Shown: one piece after another, positions 29,024 to 39,324 of the stretch | How positions within the stretch are numbered: position 1 is the first letter of the stretch | Layout of the letters: each line of letters starts with the position of its first letter | NCBI GenBank assembly: GCA_001801105.1 | Contig: MGWS01000022.1 | Coordinates: forward strand, 20,731-84,730 | Origin: Gallionellales bacterium GWA2_60_18 | GTDB lineage: Bacteria > Pseudomonadota > Gammaproteobacteria > Burkholderiales > Gallionellaceae | DNA: 64,000 bases | Reading direction: 5' to 3' | Program-made: the position numbers and the translations under genes | The notes under the pieces: model-generated | Seen by the model: the letters and a program-made list of their open reading frames with translations, nothing else | What the model was told of the DNA's origin: nothing | The model's database searches: none

Positions 29024-29109
29024 TTCCCGAGCAATTTCATCTGCGAAAGGCGTAGAATAATTCTGCGGCGATCAGTCATGGCCGCAACTTTCCGACAGAG
29101 GAGGTCATC

Positions 29110-29556
29110 ATGAACAAGGACGCAGTGCTCAAGACACTCAACCGCATCATGGAATTCGAACTGGCCGGTGTGGTGCGCTATACCCATTATGCGCTGATGA
29201 TATTCGGCTACAACCGCATCCCCATCGTCGACTGGCTGCAGAAGCAGGCCGACGAGAGCTTGGGGCATGCGCGCCAGGCGGGCGAACTGGTAACCTGGCT
29301 CGGCGGACACCCGTCGTTGGGCATCGGCCCGTTGCTGGAATCGCACAGCCACGACATCGGCGACATCATGCGCGAATCGCTGGCGCACGAGAGCGAGGCG
29401 CTGAAAGCTTATTATGAATTGTTCGAGCTGGTGCGCGACAAGGATGTGCGGCTCGAGGAATACGCGCGCGACATGATCGCGGCGGAGACCGCGCATCAGG
29501 ACGAAGTGAACAAGATGTTGCGCAAGCCCGGGCAGACCGAGCCTTTCGTCGCCTGA
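29110..29556 (+). CDS. ferritin-like protein, bacterioferritin family, heme methionine not evident
   Basis: The 148-residue four-helix bundle protein shows diiron ligands in FELAGVVRYTHY (helix A Glu), ADESLGHARQAGEL (Glu and His), HESEALKAYYELFE and AAETAHQDEV. It aligns with bacterioferritins, but the helix-B Met that ligates heme in Bfr (present in the protein at 55876-56358 as EEMRHAD) is not at the matching place (QADESLGHA). It may store or oxidise iron or act against peroxide. A GAGGAGG precedes the ATG. It stands alone between a YhcH gene and a convergent membrane protein gene. Confidence 0.83.
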   Translation: MNKDAVLKTLNRIMEFELAGVVRYTHYALMIFGYNRIPIVDWLQKQADESLGHARQAGELVTWLGGHPSLGIGPLLESHSHDIGDIMRESLAHESEALKAYYELFELVRDKDVRLEEYARDMIAAETAHQDEVNKMLRKPGQTEPFVA

Positions 29557-29583
29557 TCCAGACGCCCCTGCGGCGGCAGGCCG

Positions 29584-30156
29584 TTATTTGCGCGGCCTGC
29601 TGCTCAGCTTGCGCATCAGTTCCATGGATTCTTCGGGCGACAATTCCGCTGTCTTCCTTTCCTTGAACAACAGCCACAACACCGCGCCGTTGAACAGCAC
29701 GAATATCACTTCCAGATACAGGATCGGCGCGACGATGGTGAGCATGTCGCCGGCGGCAAAGATGAAGTAGAAACCCTGGAAGGTCGGCAGCAGCGCGCCG
29801 GTGATGGCGTAGAAATACTCGAACGGCGGGAACAGCAGGATCAGCGTCAGGTTGGCGGCGACCATCAGCAGGATGGCGTTCTGGTAGTTGAAATGCCGCC
29901 TCGTTCCGGGTACGGGCATGGTGTCGCGCAGCAACAGCCAGGCGATCGCCACATTCACCAGCAGCACCACATTTTCGAGGAACAGCACGTCGGTGTTGAT
30001 GACTTCGTTGGGGCTGCGCGCGAACACGAAGTTGAAACCCGCGAAGATCAGCGCGCCGGGATCGATCGAGGGGAAGGAGTCAAACGGCGGGAACAGCCAC
30101 AGCACGGCAAGGTTGAGCGCGCCTACCCATAATGCGATCTTCTGCCTGCGGTTCAT
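29584..30156 (-). CDS. membrane protein of unknown function with internal duplication
   Basis: The 190-residue protein has about six hydrophobic segments and a charged C-terminal tail. Two halves repeat the same pattern: LFPPFDSFPSIDPGALIFAG-FNFVFA then a TM ending LLLRD, and LFPPFEYFYAITGALLPTFQG-FYFIFA then a TM ending LLFKE. I do not recognise the family. GGAGG five bases before the ATG at 30156 fixes the start, four codons inside the longest frame. It is convergent with the ferritin-like gene and 38 bp beyond ttcA. Confidence 0.75.
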   Translation of the reverse strand: MNRRQKIALWVGALNLAVLWLFPPFDSFPSIDPGALIFAGFNFVFARSPNEVINTDVLFLENVVLLVNVAIAWLLLRDTMPVPGTRRHFNYQNAILLMVAANLTLILLFPPFEYFYAITGALLPTFQGFYFIFAAGDMLTIVAPILYLEVIFVLFNGAVLWLLFKERKTAELSPEESMELMRKLSSRPRK

Positions 30157-30194
30157 CACTGCCTCCACGGCGATGTATGCGGTGCATGCTACCG

Positions 30195-31076
30195 CTATTC
30201 TTCAAGCCGGACAATCGGTGTCGGTTCCGGTTCATCAAAGGCGATGTCCCCTTCATCTACCGCAGCACCCAACTGGATATTCCTGAAATCGAACAGGCTG
30301 CCATCCAGCAGGTGCGAGGGCTTGACGTTCTGCATCGCGGTGAAGATGGTCTGGCTGCGCCCCGGGTACTGATGTTCCCACGCGGTGAGCATCTCCTTGA
30401 TGTTCTGCCGTTGCAGGTTTTCCTGCGAGCCGCACAGGTTGCACGGGATGATGGGAAATTCCATGCCGCGCGCATAGCGGGCGAGGTCCTTCTCGGCGCA
30501 ATAGGCCAGCGGGCGGATCACGATGTGGTCGCCCTTGTCGGTCACCAGCTTGGGCGGCATGGCCTTCAGTTTGCCGCCGAAGAATATGTTGAGGAACAGC
30601 GTCTCGATCATGTCGTCGCGGTGGTGACCCAGCGCGATCTTGTTCGCGCCCAGTTCGCCCGCCACCCGGTAGATGATGCCGCGCCGCAGGCGCGAGCACA
30701 GCGAGCAGGTGGTCTTGCCCTCGGGGATCTTCTCCTTGACGATGGAGTAGGTGTCCTGTGTCTCGATGTGGTACTCGATGCCGAGCGACTTCAGGTAGTT
30801 CGGCAGCACGTCGGCTGGGAATCCCGGCTGCTTCTGGTCGAGGTTCATCGCCACGATCCTGAAATCGACCGGCGCGCGCTTGCGCAGCGTCAGCAGGATG
30901 TCGAGCAGCGTGTAGGAATCTTTGCCGCCGGACAGGCACACCATCACGGTATCGCCTTCCTCGATCATGTTGAAATCGGCGATGGCCTTGCCGACCTGAT
31001 GCTCCAGCCGTCCCTTGAGGCGGTTGAAGTTGGTGGAATGGCGCTCGAAATGGATGGGTTGGGTGGTGTCGTTCAT
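30195..31076 (-). CDS. ttcA: tRNA 2-thiocytidine(32) synthetase TtcA
   Basis: The 293-residue PP-loop ATPase has the motif [15 protein letters not shown] (near residue 48), the CSLC pair and CNLCG binding a [4Fe-4S] cluster, and [21 protein letters not shown]. It thiolates C32 of several tRNAs, with cysteine desulfurase as sulfur source. The length is slightly below E. coli TtcA. It is followed 38 bp later by the duplicated membrane protein gene in the same direction. Confidence 0.95.
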   Translation of the reverse strand: MNDTTQPIHFERHSTNFNRLKGRLEHQVGKAIADFNMIEEGDTVMVCLSGGKDSYTLLDILLTLRKRAPVDFRIVAMNLDQKQPGFPADVLPNYLKSLGIEYHIETQDTYSIVKEKIPEGKTTCSLCSRLRRGIIYRVAGELGANKIALGHHRDDMIETLFLNIFFGGKLKAMPPKLVTDKGDHIVIRPLAYCAEKDLARYARGMEFPIIPCNLCGSQENLQRQNIKEMLTAWEHQYPGRSQTIFTAMQNVKPSHLLDGSLFDFRNIQLGAAVDEGDIAFDEPEPTPIVRLEE

Positions 31077-31085
31077 GGTTAGTTT

Positions 31086-31158
31086 AGCTGGTAGTCAGTA
31101 GCCGGTAGCGTGTAGCAGAAGCAAGGCTGGTTCAGCTACCCGCTACAAGCCACCAGCT
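31086..31158. repeat. imperfect inverted repeat between ttcA and SDR gene
   Basis: AGCTGGT (31086-31092) and ACCAGCT (31152-31158) bound a stretch whose inner parts (GCCGGTAGCGTGTAGC and GCTACCCGCTACAAGC) are also roughly complementary. It is similar in style to the inverted repeat at 18265-18368. Confidence 0.45.
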
Positions 31159-31164
31159 GTTCTT

Positions 31165-31905
31165 TCAAATATTGATACTGCGCCCGCCGTCCACCGCGAT
31201 CACCTGGCCGGTGATGTAGGGTGCATCGCACAGCAGGAATTTCACGGTGCGCGCGACGTCATCCGGCTCGCCTTCATGCTTGAGCAGCGTATGTGCGACG
31301 ATCTTGCGTTGCAGTTCGGGGTCTTCCCATTTTTCGCCTTCCGGCCAGGCGATGACGCCGGGCGCGATGGCGTTGACGCGCACCTGCGGCGCCATCTCCT
31401 GCGCCAGGGAACGGGTCAGCGCGACCACGCCGGCCTTGGCCACGCTGTACAGCAGATGGCTGCGCATCGGGCGTTCGGCATGGATGTCCGCGATGTTGAC
31501 GATGCTGCCGTGGCAGCGGCGCAATTCGTCCGCCGCCGCCTGCGCGAGGAACAGCGGCGCCTTGAGGTTGGTGCCGAGCAGGTCGTGCCATTGGTGCTCG
31601 TCGATCTCCGCCAGCGGCGTGGCATAGAAGCTGGAGGCGTTGTTGACCAGCGCATCCAGCCGTCCGAAGCGTTCCATGACATGGTGCACCAGCCGCGGCG
31701 GCGACTTCGGGTCGAGCAGGTCGGCGCGGAACGTCGCGGCGCTGCCCGGGCGCAGTGTGTTCAGTTCATGTTGCAGGGCCGTGGCTTCCGGTGCGGAACT
31801 GCGGTAGTGCACGGCGACGTTCGCGCCGGACGCATGCAGGCAGCGGCAGATCGCCGCGCCCACGCGTTTCGCGCCGCCCGTCACCAATACGACTTTGCCT
31901 TGCAT
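31165..31905 (-). CDS. pteridine reductase-like short-chain dehydrogenase (FolM type)
   Basis: The 246-residue SDR has VVLVTGGAKRVGAAICRCLHASGANVAVHYR as cofactor site, in which the RVG and HYR elements mark NADPH-using pteridine reductases. NNASSFY, a catalytic SKAG-type YSVAKAG and a C-terminal GQVIAVDGGRSI complete it. It would reduce dihydrobiopterin or dihydromonapterin/dihydrofolate. The ATG at 31905 is preceded by GGGGA seven bases before it; the longer frame begins at GTG 31917. It is divergent from the MidA-like gene. Confidence 0.88.
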   Translation of the reverse strand: MQGKVVLVTGGAKRVGAAICRCLHASGANVAVHYRSSAPEATALQHELNTLRPGSAATFRADLLDPKSPPRLVHHVMERFGRLDALVNNASSFYATPLAEIDEHQWHDLLGTNLKAPLFLAQAAADELRRCHGSIVNIADIHAERPMRSHLLYSVAKAGVVALTRSLAQEMAPQVRVNAIAPGVIAWPEGEKWEDPELQRKIVAHTLLKHEGEPDDVARTVKFLLCDAPYITGQVIAVDGGRSINI

Positions 31906-31950
31906 CACATTCCCCACTAAACTTCGGAAACCTTTGAATTATACCCGACC

Positions 31951-33105
31951 ATGCCTGCATCCTTGCCAACCCCCGGCGCAGAAGCCGCGCAGCACAGCGC
32001 GCAACTGGCCGGCCTCATCCGCCGCGACATCGCCGCGCAGGGCGGCTGGATCCCGTTCTCGCGTTTCATGGAGCTGGCGCTGTACGCGCCCGGCCTGGGC
32101 TACTACACGGCGGGCGCGCGCAAGTTCGGCGCGGCGGGCGACTTCATCACCGCACCGGAACTCTCGCCGCTGTTCGGCCGTGCCGTCGCGCACCAGGCGG
32201 CGGAGATCATGCGCGCCAGCGCGCCGCACATCCTCGAGCTCGGCGCGGGCAGCGGCAAGCTGGCCGCGGACATGCTCGGCGAACTGGAAAGACTGGGCGA
32301 ATTGCCGGAAAGCTACTCGATACTGGAAGTGAGCGCCGACCTGCGCGAGCGCCAGCAGGCCCTGTTGCAGGAAAGGTTGCCGCATCTCGCCGGCCGCATG
32401 CATTGGCTGGACGCGCTGCCGGAAAAGATCAGCGGCGCGGTGATCGGCAACGAGGTGCTGGACGCGCTGCCGGTGCATCTGGTGCGCTGGTTCGGCGATA
32501 ACATTCTCGAACGCGGCGTGGCGCTGGAGGGCGAGCGTTTCGTCTGGCAGGAGCGGGTGCTCGCCGAATCGGCGCTGCTCGACATCGCAAGCAGCATCGG
32601 CGTGCCGGACGGCTATCTGAGCGAGATCTCGCTCGCTGCGCGCGGCCTGGTCGCCAGCCTGTGCGAGCGTCTGGATGCGGGTGCGCTGCTGTTCATCGAT
32701 TACGGTTTCGGCGCCCCCGAGTACTACCATCCGCAGCGCAGCGAAGGCACGCTGATGTGCCATTACCGCCATCGCGCGCACGACGACCCGTTCTACCTGC
32801 CCGGCTTGCAGGACATCACCGCGCACGTCGATTTCACCGCCATCGCCGAGGCCGCCATCGACCACGGCGCGCACCTGCTGGGCTACACCTCGCAGGCGCA
32901 TTTCCTCATCAACAACGGCCTCGCTGACCTGATGAACGAAGTCTCGCCGGAGAACGTGCGCGCATACCTGCCGCTCTCCGCGCAGATGCAGAAACTCACC
33001 AGCCCGGCCGAGATGGGCGACCTGTTCAAGGCGATCGCGCTGGGCAAGGGCATGCAAGCGCCGCTACGCGGCTTCGTGTCGGGCGATCGTTCGCGCATGT
33101 TGTAA
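31951..33105 (+). CDS. class I SAM-dependent methyltransferase, MidA/NDUFAF7 family (DUF185)
   Basis: The 384-residue protein has FSRFMELALYAPGLGYYTAGARKFGAAGDFITAPELSPLFG near the N-terminus, which is diagnostic of the family. The SAM site is ILELGAGSGKLAADML, and IGNEVLDALPVHLVRW follows. The mitochondrial relative methylates an arginine of complex I subunit NDUFS2; the bacterial target is presumed similar but unproved. It ends four bases before the DNA glycosylase gene. Confidence 0.92.
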   Translation: MPASLPTPGAEAAQHSAQLAGLIRRDIAAQGGWIPFSRFMELALYAPGLGYYTAGARKFGAAGDFITAPELSPLFGRAVAHQAAEIMRASAPHILELGAGSGKLAADMLGELERLGELPESYSILEVSADLRERQQALLQERLPHLAGRMHWLDALPEKISGAVIGNEVLDALPVHLVRWFGDNILERGVALEGERFVWQERVLAESALLDIASSIGVPDGYLSEISLAARGLVASLCERLDAGALLFIDYGFGAPEYYHPQRSEGTLMCHYRHRAHDDPFYLPGLQDITAHVDFTAIAEAAIDHGAHLLGYTSQAHFLINNGLADLMNEVSPENVRAYLPLSAQMQKLTSPAEMGDLFKAIALGKGMQAPLRGFVSGDRSRML

Positions 33106-33109
33106 CGGC

Positions 33110-33613
33110 ATGATGCGCATCACGAGCTTCGCGCCGGTCGGCGATGCCGACGCGCAAGTGCTGATCCTCGGCAGCATGCCAGGCAAGCGTTCGCTCGAAC
33201 AGCAGCAGTACTATGCCCATCCGCACAACGCCTTCTGGCGCATCATGGGCGAGCTGGCCGGCGCACACCCGCAACTGCCCTACGCGGAACGGTTGCGCGC
33301 GCTGCAGGCGGCGCGCATCGCGCTGTGGGACGTACTGGCATCGTGCATGCGCGAGGGCAGCCTCGATGCAGACATCTGCGCGGAACAGGCCAACGACTTC
33401 GCCGCCTTCTTTGCGCGGCATCCGCGCATCACGCGGGTGTATTTCAACGGCGCCAAGGCCGAGCAGAGTTTCCGCAAGTCGGTGCTGGGGAAGCGGGGAT
33501 TGCCGCTGCTCGAGTTCCACCGCCTGCCTTCCACCAGCCCGGCGCATGCCGGCATGAGCTACGCGCAGAAGCTGGAGGCGTGGCGCGTGGTCATGCAGCG
33601 CGATCGCGCCTGA
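33110..33613 (+). CDS. DNA-deoxyinosine (hypoxanthine) glycosylase, UDG superfamily family 6
   Basis: The 167-residue protein has [32 protein letters not shown] as motif A and first helix, [31 protein letters not shown] and the C-terminal motif [13 protein letters not shown]. These match the hypoxanthine-DNA glycosylase subfamily. It removes deaminated adenine from DNA. Its 3' end overlaps the convergent cca gene by 23 bp. Confidence 0.88.
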   Translation: MMRITSFAPVGDADAQVLILGSMPGKRSLEQQQYYAHPHNAFWRIMGELAGAHPQLPYAERLRALQAARIALWDVLASCMREGSLDADICAEQANDFAAFFARHPRITRVYFNGAKAEQSFRKSVLGKRGLPLLEFHRLPSTSPAHAGMSYAQKLEAWRVVMQRDRA

Positions 33614-34826
33614 CGATCTCCTCGACCGCCGCGATGCGCGCCTCGCGCACCCTGGCGGCGATGCGGCTCACATCGGCACAACGCCGCGCGATCTCGCCCG
33701 CATCCACCGCCTGCGCGGCTCGCGCGCAGTCCAGCAGGTAAGCGGATTGCGGATAGGCGGCGTCCTCGTGCCCGGCGCGCCCGCGCGCGTCGGCTTCGCA
33801 CACTTGCAGCAGTTGCGCGAAGCGCTGCGGCCTGCGCCACAGGTCGCAGCCGTCGAACAGTCTCACGATGGTCTCGGCGCGCAGTTCGCGCGCGCGGTGC
33901 ACATTCCCGTGGTAGCGCGCCGCCAGCAGCGCGAGGTCGCGGCAATCGGCGGGCACGCGCAGGCGCGCGCACAATCCCTTGAGCAGATCCACACCGCGCG
34001 TTTCATGGCCGATGTGGCGCGGCAGGATATCCTGCGGTGTCGTGCCCTTGCCGAGGTCGTGGGTCAGCGCGGCGAAGCGCACCTCCAGCGCGCCGTCCGC
34101 GCGCGCGGCGGCATCTGCCACCATCAGGGTGTGGATACCGCAGTCGATCTCGGGGTGGTGTTGCGGCGGCTGCGGCACGCCGAACAGCGCATCCAGTTCC
34201 GGCATTATCCTTTGCAGCGCGCCGCATTCGCGCAGCGTGGCGAAAAAGCGCGACGGGCGCTTTTCCATCAGCCCGCGCGCCAGTTCCTGCCAGACGCGCT
34301 CCGGCACCAGCGCATCCACTTCGCCAGCGGCGACCATCTCGCGCATCAGCGCCAGCGTCCCCGGCGCGATGGAAAAACCGAAGCGCGCCGCGAAGCGCGC
34401 GCCGCGCAGGATGCGCACCGGGTCCTCGGCGAAAGCGTCGCCGACATGGCGCAGCACGCCAGCCTGCAAGTCGCGTTGCCCGCTGTAAGGGTCGATCAGG
34501 TTGCCATCGGCATCCAGCGCCATGGCATTGATGGTGAAGTCGCGGCGCGACAGGTCCTGCTCCAGCGTGACTTCCGGCGATGCATGGATGACAAAGCCCT
34601 TGTAGCCCGGCGCGGTCTTGCGCTCGGTGCGCGCCAGCGCGTATTCCTCGTGGGTGTCGGGATGCAGGAACACCGGGAAGTCCTGCCCTACCGGCTGGAA
34701 GCCGCGCGCCACCATGTCTTCCGGCGTGCTGCCGACCACCACCCAGTCGTGGTCCTGCACCGGCAGGCCGAGCAGCTTGTCGCGCACCGCACCGCCCACG
34801 CAATAGATGGCGGGTTCATTTTTCAT
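33591..34826 (-). CDS. cca: multifunctional CCA tRNA nucleotidyltransferase / phosphatase
   Basis: The 411-residue protein has an N-terminal nucleotidyltransferase head with [25 protein letters not shown] (DxD-type metal site) and [27 protein letters not shown], typical of class II CCA-adding enzymes. The C-terminal HD domain contains [12 protein letters not shown] and would give the phosphodiesterase/phosphatase activity seen in E. coli Cca. It builds or repairs tRNA 3' CCA ends. It overlaps slt by 11 bp upstream. Confidence 0.96.
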   Translation of the reverse strand: MKNEPAIYCVGGAVRDKLLGLPVQDHDWVVVGSTPEDMVARGFQPVGQDFPVFLHPDTHEEYALARTERKTAPGYKGFVIHASPEVTLEQDLSRRDFTINAMALDADGNLIDPYSGQRDLQAGVLRHVGDAFAEDPVRILRGARFAARFGFSIAPGTLALMREMVAAGEVDALVPERVWQELARGLMEKRPSRFFATLRECGALQRIMPELDALFGVPQPPQHHPEIDCGIHTLMVADAAARADGALEVRFAALTHDLGKGTTPQDILPRHIGHETRGVDLLKGLCARLRVPADCRDLALLAARYHGNVHRARELRAETIVRLFDGCDLWRRPQRFAQLLQVCEADARGRAGHEDAAYPQSAYLLDCARAAQAVDAGEIARRCADVSRIAARVREARIAAVEEIVRRDRAA

Positions 34827-36765
34827 CGGGGATGGCCTGCTGGTTCTCCGGCATTTTCGGCACGACGACTCCCAAGCGCTGCTTGAGCGGCTGCGGCGGC
34901 GCGTCGAATTGTCTGGCGTATTGCACGGTGTTGCCCATCACCTTCTTCACATAATCGCGGGTCTCGTCGAACGGGATGGTCTCGGCGTAGATCGCGCCTT
35001 CCAGCGGAGTTTCGCCGCGCCACTGGCGCGCCCGGTTCGGCCCGGCATTGTACGCCGCCGAGGCCAGCACCGGATTGCCGTCGAACCACGACAGCACGGT
35101 CTTCATGTAATAGGTGCCGAGCCGGAGATTGGTGTCGACCTGGTGCAGCAACGCATGGCGGTAGTCTTTCAGCCCCAGCTTCCCTGCCACCCAGCGCGCG
35201 GTGGAGGGCATGATCTGCATCAGGCCAGACGCGCCGGCGCCGGATTTCGCCGAGGCCGTAAAGCGGCTCTCCTGGCGCATCAGGCCGTACACCCAGGCTT
35301 CCTCCAGTTCGTTCTCGCGGATGTGGGGCTGCAACACTTCGCGATACGGCGCCAGATAGCGCATGCCCGGATCATGCAGGTTGACCGTCAGATCCGCAGC
35401 ACCGATGGCGCGGTCGTACATCTCGTTGCGCCGCGCGATCTCGGCGGCGGTGAGCAGTTCGCGGTCGTTGAAGTTGCGCAGCGTCCAGCGCCATTCGTTG
35501 AGCGCTTCGCTGCGCATGTCCATGCGGTACAGCGCCAGCGTGCGCTGCACGCCGGGCAACGCACGCATCGTTCCAATGTCCCCCTCGGCGGGTTTGTAGG
35601 CGGCTTCCGCTTTTTTCAGCGCGGGTCGATCCGACAATTCTTCATCCGCCAACTGGCCGTAGAAATGGTATTCGCCGCTCAGCGGTGCCAGCAGCTTTCT
35701 GGCTTCGACGGGCTTGCCCAGTGCCAGCAGTGCGCGCGCCTTCCAGTATTGCCAGGCCGGATCGCGCCGCTGCGTTTCGTCCAGCGCCTCGATGTCCGCC
35801 AGCAGCTCCGGCCAGTCCTGCGCGCGCAGCGCGGCGCGCACGCGCCAGACCTTCTGCTGTGCATCGAGCGGTGCGTCCGCCGCCGCCTTGAACCATGGCA
35901 GCGCGCGGCCATCCTGCTGGCGCGCCGCCTCATAGGCCAGGCGGGCATAAAAATACCGGCGCTCGCTCTCCGTGAACTGCGCGGCGATGCGCTCCCATTG
36001 TGTCGCAGCCAGAGCGACGGACTGCCGCGCCAGGCGTTGCAGCGCGAATAGCGCGACCAGGCGCTGTCCTTCACCGGATTTATCCAGCACGGCCTTGTCC
36101 AGATAGCGGACGGGATCGGCCGCCGCGCTGCCCAGCGCTGCGGGTGACACCGCGCGTTCGCTGTCCAGTCGCGCGGCCAGCTGTTTGGCGAACGACACGT
36201 TGCCGGCTTCCAGCGCCAGGCGCAGCCGCTGCCAGACATCCGGCATCTCTATGATGCCGGCCTCCTGCGCCGCATCGAACAGCTCGCCGCAACTGTCCGG
36301 CAGACTCTTGCCGCTGAACCACAGCGCGCGCGCCTCGCGCAGCGAGGCCATGTCCTGAGTGCGCCGGCGCGATTGCAATGCGTAGCAGGTCAGTTCCGTG
36401 TCCTCGTTGAGCAGGCGCGGATATTCCGCGTCGAACAACGCCCATTGCCGGGTCTTGCCGAGCTGCTTGAGCCATTCGCCGCGCAACTGGTCGATCAGCG
36501 GCGTGTCTTCGGGGCGCGCCAGGAACTCCCTGACCCTTGCCGGGGTAGCCCGCTCCAACGCGAGACGCAGCCGGTAATAGCTGACATAGGCTTCCAGCGG
36601 CGATTTCCGCAGGCGCGGTGCCAGCCGTTCCAGCTTGGCGGCATCGCCGGCGCGGAACGCATCGCGCGCCGCCAGGAAATCCGCGTCGTTCGCGGGCAGG
36701 GCGGCACCCGGCACCGCCTGTGCAGGCAGGGCGATCAGCAACAATAAAAAGGGCAGGGATCTCAT
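34816..36765 (-). CDS. slt: soluble lytic murein transglycosylase (Slt70 type)
   Basis: The 649-residue exported protein has a signal peptide ([17 protein letters not shown]). A long alpha-superhelical region of TPR-like helices forms the ring of Slt70. The C-terminal lysozyme-like domain has [36 protein letters not shown], with the catalytic Glu in [39 protein letters not shown] completes the family 1 transglycosylase signature. It cleaves glycan strands to 1,6-anhydro products in the periplasm. It overlaps cca at its 3' end. Confidence 0.95.
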   Translation of the reverse strand: MRSLPFLLLLIALPAQAVPGAALPANDADFLAARDAFRAGDAAKLERLAPRLRKSPLEAYVSYYRLRLALERATPARVREFLARPEDTPLIDQLRGEWLKQLGKTRQWALFDAEYPRLLNEDTELTCYALQSRRRTQDMASLREARALWFSGKSLPDSCGELFDAAQEAGIIEMPDVWQRLRLALEAGNVSFAKQLAARLDSERAVSPAALGSAAADPVRYLDKAVLDKSGEGQRLVALFALQRLARQSVALAATQWERIAAQFTESERRYFYARLAYEAARQQDGRALPWFKAAADAPLDAQQKVWRVRAALRAQDWPELLADIEALDETQRRDPAWQYWKARALLALGKPVEARKLLAPLSGEYHFYGQLADEELSDRPALKKAEAAYKPAEGDIGTMRALPGVQRTLALYRMDMRSEALNEWRWTLRNFNDRELLTAAEIARRNEMYDRAIGAADLTVNLHDPGMRYLAPYREVLQPHIRENELEEAWVYGLMRQESRFTASAKSGAGASGLMQIMPSTARWVAGKLGLKDYRHALLHQVDTNLRLGTYYMKTVLSWFDGNPVLASAAYNAGPNRARQWRGETPLEGAIYAETIPFDETRDYVKKVMGNTVQYARQFDAPPQPLKQRLGVVVPKMPENQQAIPDEK

Positions 36766-36867
36766 CTCAAGGCGAAGCTAAAGTCTGCGTCGAGCATAGC
36801 ACACCGCATGCTGCCGAATTTTGGCCAAAGGTGTTATCTTGCGTCCCTCCGACTGCCAGATTTCGCC

Positions 36868-37296
36868 ATGCCATTTTCCAACCCGGATGCCGCCCATCTC
36901 TGCCGCCTGTTGCGCGGGGCGCGCAGCATCGCGGTGGTCGGGCTCTCCGCCGACCCGGCGCGCCCCAGCTTCGGGGTCGCACGCGGCCTGCAAGGGCTGG
37001 GCTATCGCATCATTCCGGTGAATCCGGCACTAGTGGAAGTGCTGGGCGAGAAGGCTTGGCCCGACTTGGAAAGCTTGCCGGAACTGCCGGACATCGTGGA
37101 CGTGTTTCGCGCGCCGGAGCATGTGCCGGCCATCGTTGACAGCTGCATCAAGCTCGGCATCAAGCGCCTGTGGTTGCAGGAAGGAGTGGTCCATGAAGCC
37201 GCCGCGCAACGCGCGCGGGGTGCGGGCATCACCGTGGTGATGGATCGCTGCATCTGGCGCGACCGCACGCAACTGTGCGGGAGGGAACATGGGTGA
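36868..37296 (+). CDS. CoA-binding protein (YccU family)
   Basis: The 142-residue single Rossmann domain has LCRLLRGARSIAVVGLSADPARPSFGVARGLQGLGYRIIPVNP, the CoA_binding_2 signature, then DIVDVFRAPEHVPAIVD and LWLQEGVVHEAAAQRARGAGITVVMDRC. The ATG at 36868 (MPFSNPD) gives normal family length. Function beyond nucleotide/CoA binding is unknown. It overlaps tag by 8 bp. Confidence 0.88.
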   Translation: MPFSNPDAAHLCRLLRGARSIAVVGLSADPARPSFGVARGLQGLGYRIIPVNPALVEVLGEKAWPDLESLPELPDIVDVFRAPEHVPAIVDSCIKLGIKRLWLQEGVVHEAAAQRARGAGITVVMDRCIWRDRTQLCGREHG

Positions 37297-37861
37297 CAGC
37301 ACACGTTGTGCATGGGCCGGCAGCGACCCGCTGTATCGCGCCTACCACGACCGCGAATGGGGCGTGCCGCTGCACGACGACCGCGCGCTGTTCGAGTTCC
37401 TGATCCTGGAAGGCGCCCAGGCCGGGCTGAGCTGGATCACTATCCTGCGCAAGCGCGAGAACTACCGCGCCGCATTGGACAATTTCGATGCCGCGCGCAT
37501 TGCCCGTTATGGCGCGGATAAAATAGAATCGCTGCTGCAAGACGCGGGCATCGTGCGCAACCGGCTAAAGCTGGAAGCGACAGTGACCAACGCGCAAAAG
37601 TTTCTTGACGTGCAGGAAAGATACGGCAGCTTCGACGCCTTTCTCTGGCAGTTCGTCGGCGACAGGACGCGGCAGAACCACTGGCGCAGTCTCGCCGAAG
37701 TCCCGGCCAGCACGCCGGAATCGGACGCGATGAGCAAGGAACTGAAACGGCGCGGCTTCAAGTTCGTCGGCACGACGATCTGCTATGCCCACATGCAGGC
37801 GACTGGCATGGTCAACGATCACACCGTGGATTGTTTCAGGCACAAGGAATTACAGGCATGA
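37289..37861 (+). CDS. tag: DNA-3-methyladenine glycosylase I
   Basis: The 190-residue protein has [52 protein letters not shown], the Tag signature, and conserved zinc ligands (early Cys and His plus the C-terminal [10 protein letters not shown]). It excises 3-methyladenine. It overlaps dapF by 4 nt (ATGA). Confidence 0.96.
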   Translation: MGDSTRCAWAGSDPLYRAYHDREWGVPLHDDRALFEFLILEGAQAGLSWITILRKRENYRAALDNFDAARIARYGADKIESLLQDAGIVRNRLKLEATVTNAQKFLDVQERYGSFDAFLWQFVGDRTRQNHWRSLAEVPASTPESDAMSKELKRRGFKFVGTTICYAHMQATGMVNDHTVDCFRHKELQA

Positions 37862-38685
37862 ACCTCAGATTCACCAAAATGCACGGCGCCGGCAACGATT
37901 TCGTGGTGATCGACGGCGTGCGCCAGCGCGTCGAGCTCGCCCCGGAGCAGCTGCGCCTGCTCGCCGACCGGCATTTCGGCGTGGGCTGCGACCAGATATT
38001 GCTGGTGGAAAAGGCACAGGACCCCGCGGCGGATTTCCGCTACCGCATCTTCAACGCCGACGGCGGCGAAGTGGAACAGTGCGGCAACGGCGCGCGCTGC
38101 TTTGCGCGCTTCGTGCACGACCAGGGACTCACATCGAAGCGCGAGATCGTGGTCGAGACGCAGGGCGGGCTGATCTCGCCGCGCCTCGAAGCGGACGGGC
38201 GCGTGACGGTCAACATGGGCGCGCCGGTATTCGATCCCGCGCGCATCCCGTTTGACGGGCAGGGCGCGGTGAGCGAGCCGCTGGAAGTCGCCGGCGAGAC
38301 GCTGACCATCAGCGCGCTGTCGATGGGCAATCCGCATGCGGTGCAGGTGGTGGATGATGTCGAGCGCGCGCCGGTGGCAAGGCTGGGGCCGCTGATCGAA
38401 CAGCATGCGCGTTTCCCGAAACGCGTCAACGCCGGCTTCATGCAAGTGATGGATCGCGGCCACATCCGGTTGCGCGTTCACGAGCGCGGCGCAGGCGAGA
38501 CATTGTCGTGCGGCACCGGCGCCTGCGCGGCCGTGGTGGCTGGCATCCGGCGCGGTCTGCTGGACAGTCCGGTGAACGTCGCCACGCGCGGCGGCGTGCT
38601 GACCATCGTCTGGGACGGCGACGGCATGCCGGTGATGATGACCGGTCCGGCGATCACGGTGTTTGAAGGCGAAATCAGTTTATAG
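37858..38685 (+). CDS. dapF: diaminopimelate epimerase
   Basis: The 275-residue protein starts [20 protein letters not shown]. The first catalytic cysteine is in [21 protein letters not shown] and the second in [19 protein letters not shown]. It interconverts LL- and meso-diaminopimelate for lysine and peptidoglycan synthesis. It opens the dapF-DUF484-xerC-rlmI run, which resembles the dapF-xerC region of E. coli. Confidence 0.97.
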   Translation: MNLRFTKMHGAGNDFVVIDGVRQRVELAPEQLRLLADRHFGVGCDQILLVEKAQDPAADFRYRIFNADGGEVEQCGNGARCFARFVHDQGLTSKREIVVETQGGLISPRLEADGRVTVNMGAPVFDPARIPFDGQGAVSEPLEVAGETLTISALSMGNPHAVQVVDDVERAPVARLGPLIEQHARFPKRVNAGFMQVMDRGHIRLRVHERGAGETLSCGTGACAAVVAGIRRGLLDSPVNVATRGGVLTIVWDGDGMPVMMTGPAITVFEGEISL

Positions 38686-38700
38686 ACAGGGAGTCATTTG

Positions 38701-39324
38701 ATGAGAAGCGAAGACGTCGCACAATACTTGCAGGACAACCCGCAGTTCTTTGAAGGGCATGTCGATCTGCTGGCGCAGATCGCCTTGCCGCATCCGCACG
38801 GCGGGCGCACCATCTCGCTGTCCGAGCGCCAGCTGCTGGCGTTGCGCGACAAGAACCGCGAGCTGGAGAAAAAGATGTTCGACATGCTCGAACGTGCCGA
38901 GGAGAACGACGCGCTCCAGTACAAGGTGCACAAGTTCACCGTCGCGCTGTTTGCCGGGCGCGATCTGGCCACGCTGCAGGAAATGATCCCGCACCTGTTG
39001 CGCGACATCTTCGCCGTGCCGCATGCCGCGCTGCGGCTGTGGCAGATCAACCCGCCCAGCGCCGAGACCCTGGCGTTCGCCGAAGGTCAGCCGCAGCCGG
39101 TATGCCTGCACCACGCCGCCGCCGACAGCGCGGGCTGGTTCGGCGAGAGTGCCGCGCTGCTGCACTCGTTCGCCTATCTGCCGCTGCGCGAGGGCAGCGA
39201 GACCATAGGCCTGCTGGTGCTGGCGAGCGAGGACAAGCAGCGCTTCTATCCGGAGATGGGCACGCTGTTCCTGCAATGCATCGCCGACGCGGCCAGTGCC
39301 GCGGTACAGCCGCACCTGTCATGA
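38701..39324 (+). CDS. DUF484 family protein (YigA-like)
   Basis: The 207-residue protein has RSEDVAQYLQDNPQFFEGHVDLLAQIALPHPHGGRTISLSERQLLALRDKNRELEKKM, which is characteristic of DUF484. A GAF-like domain follows, ending LLVLASEDKQRFYPEMGTLFLQCIADA. ATG 38701 is chosen over TTG 38698. Its place between dapF and xerC is conserved in proteobacteria. Function is unknown, though the domain resembles the sensor part of the cyclase at 15539-16765. Confidence 0.9.
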   Translation: MRSEDVAQYLQDNPQFFEGHVDLLAQIALPHPHGGRTISLSERQLLALRDKNRELEKKMFDMLERAEENDALQYKVHKFTVALFAGRDLATLQEMIPHLLRDIFAVPHAALRLWQINPPSAETLAFAEGQPQPVCLHHAAADSAGWFGESAALLHSFAYLPLREGSETIGLLVLASEDKQRFYPEMGTLFLQCIADAASAAVQPHLS

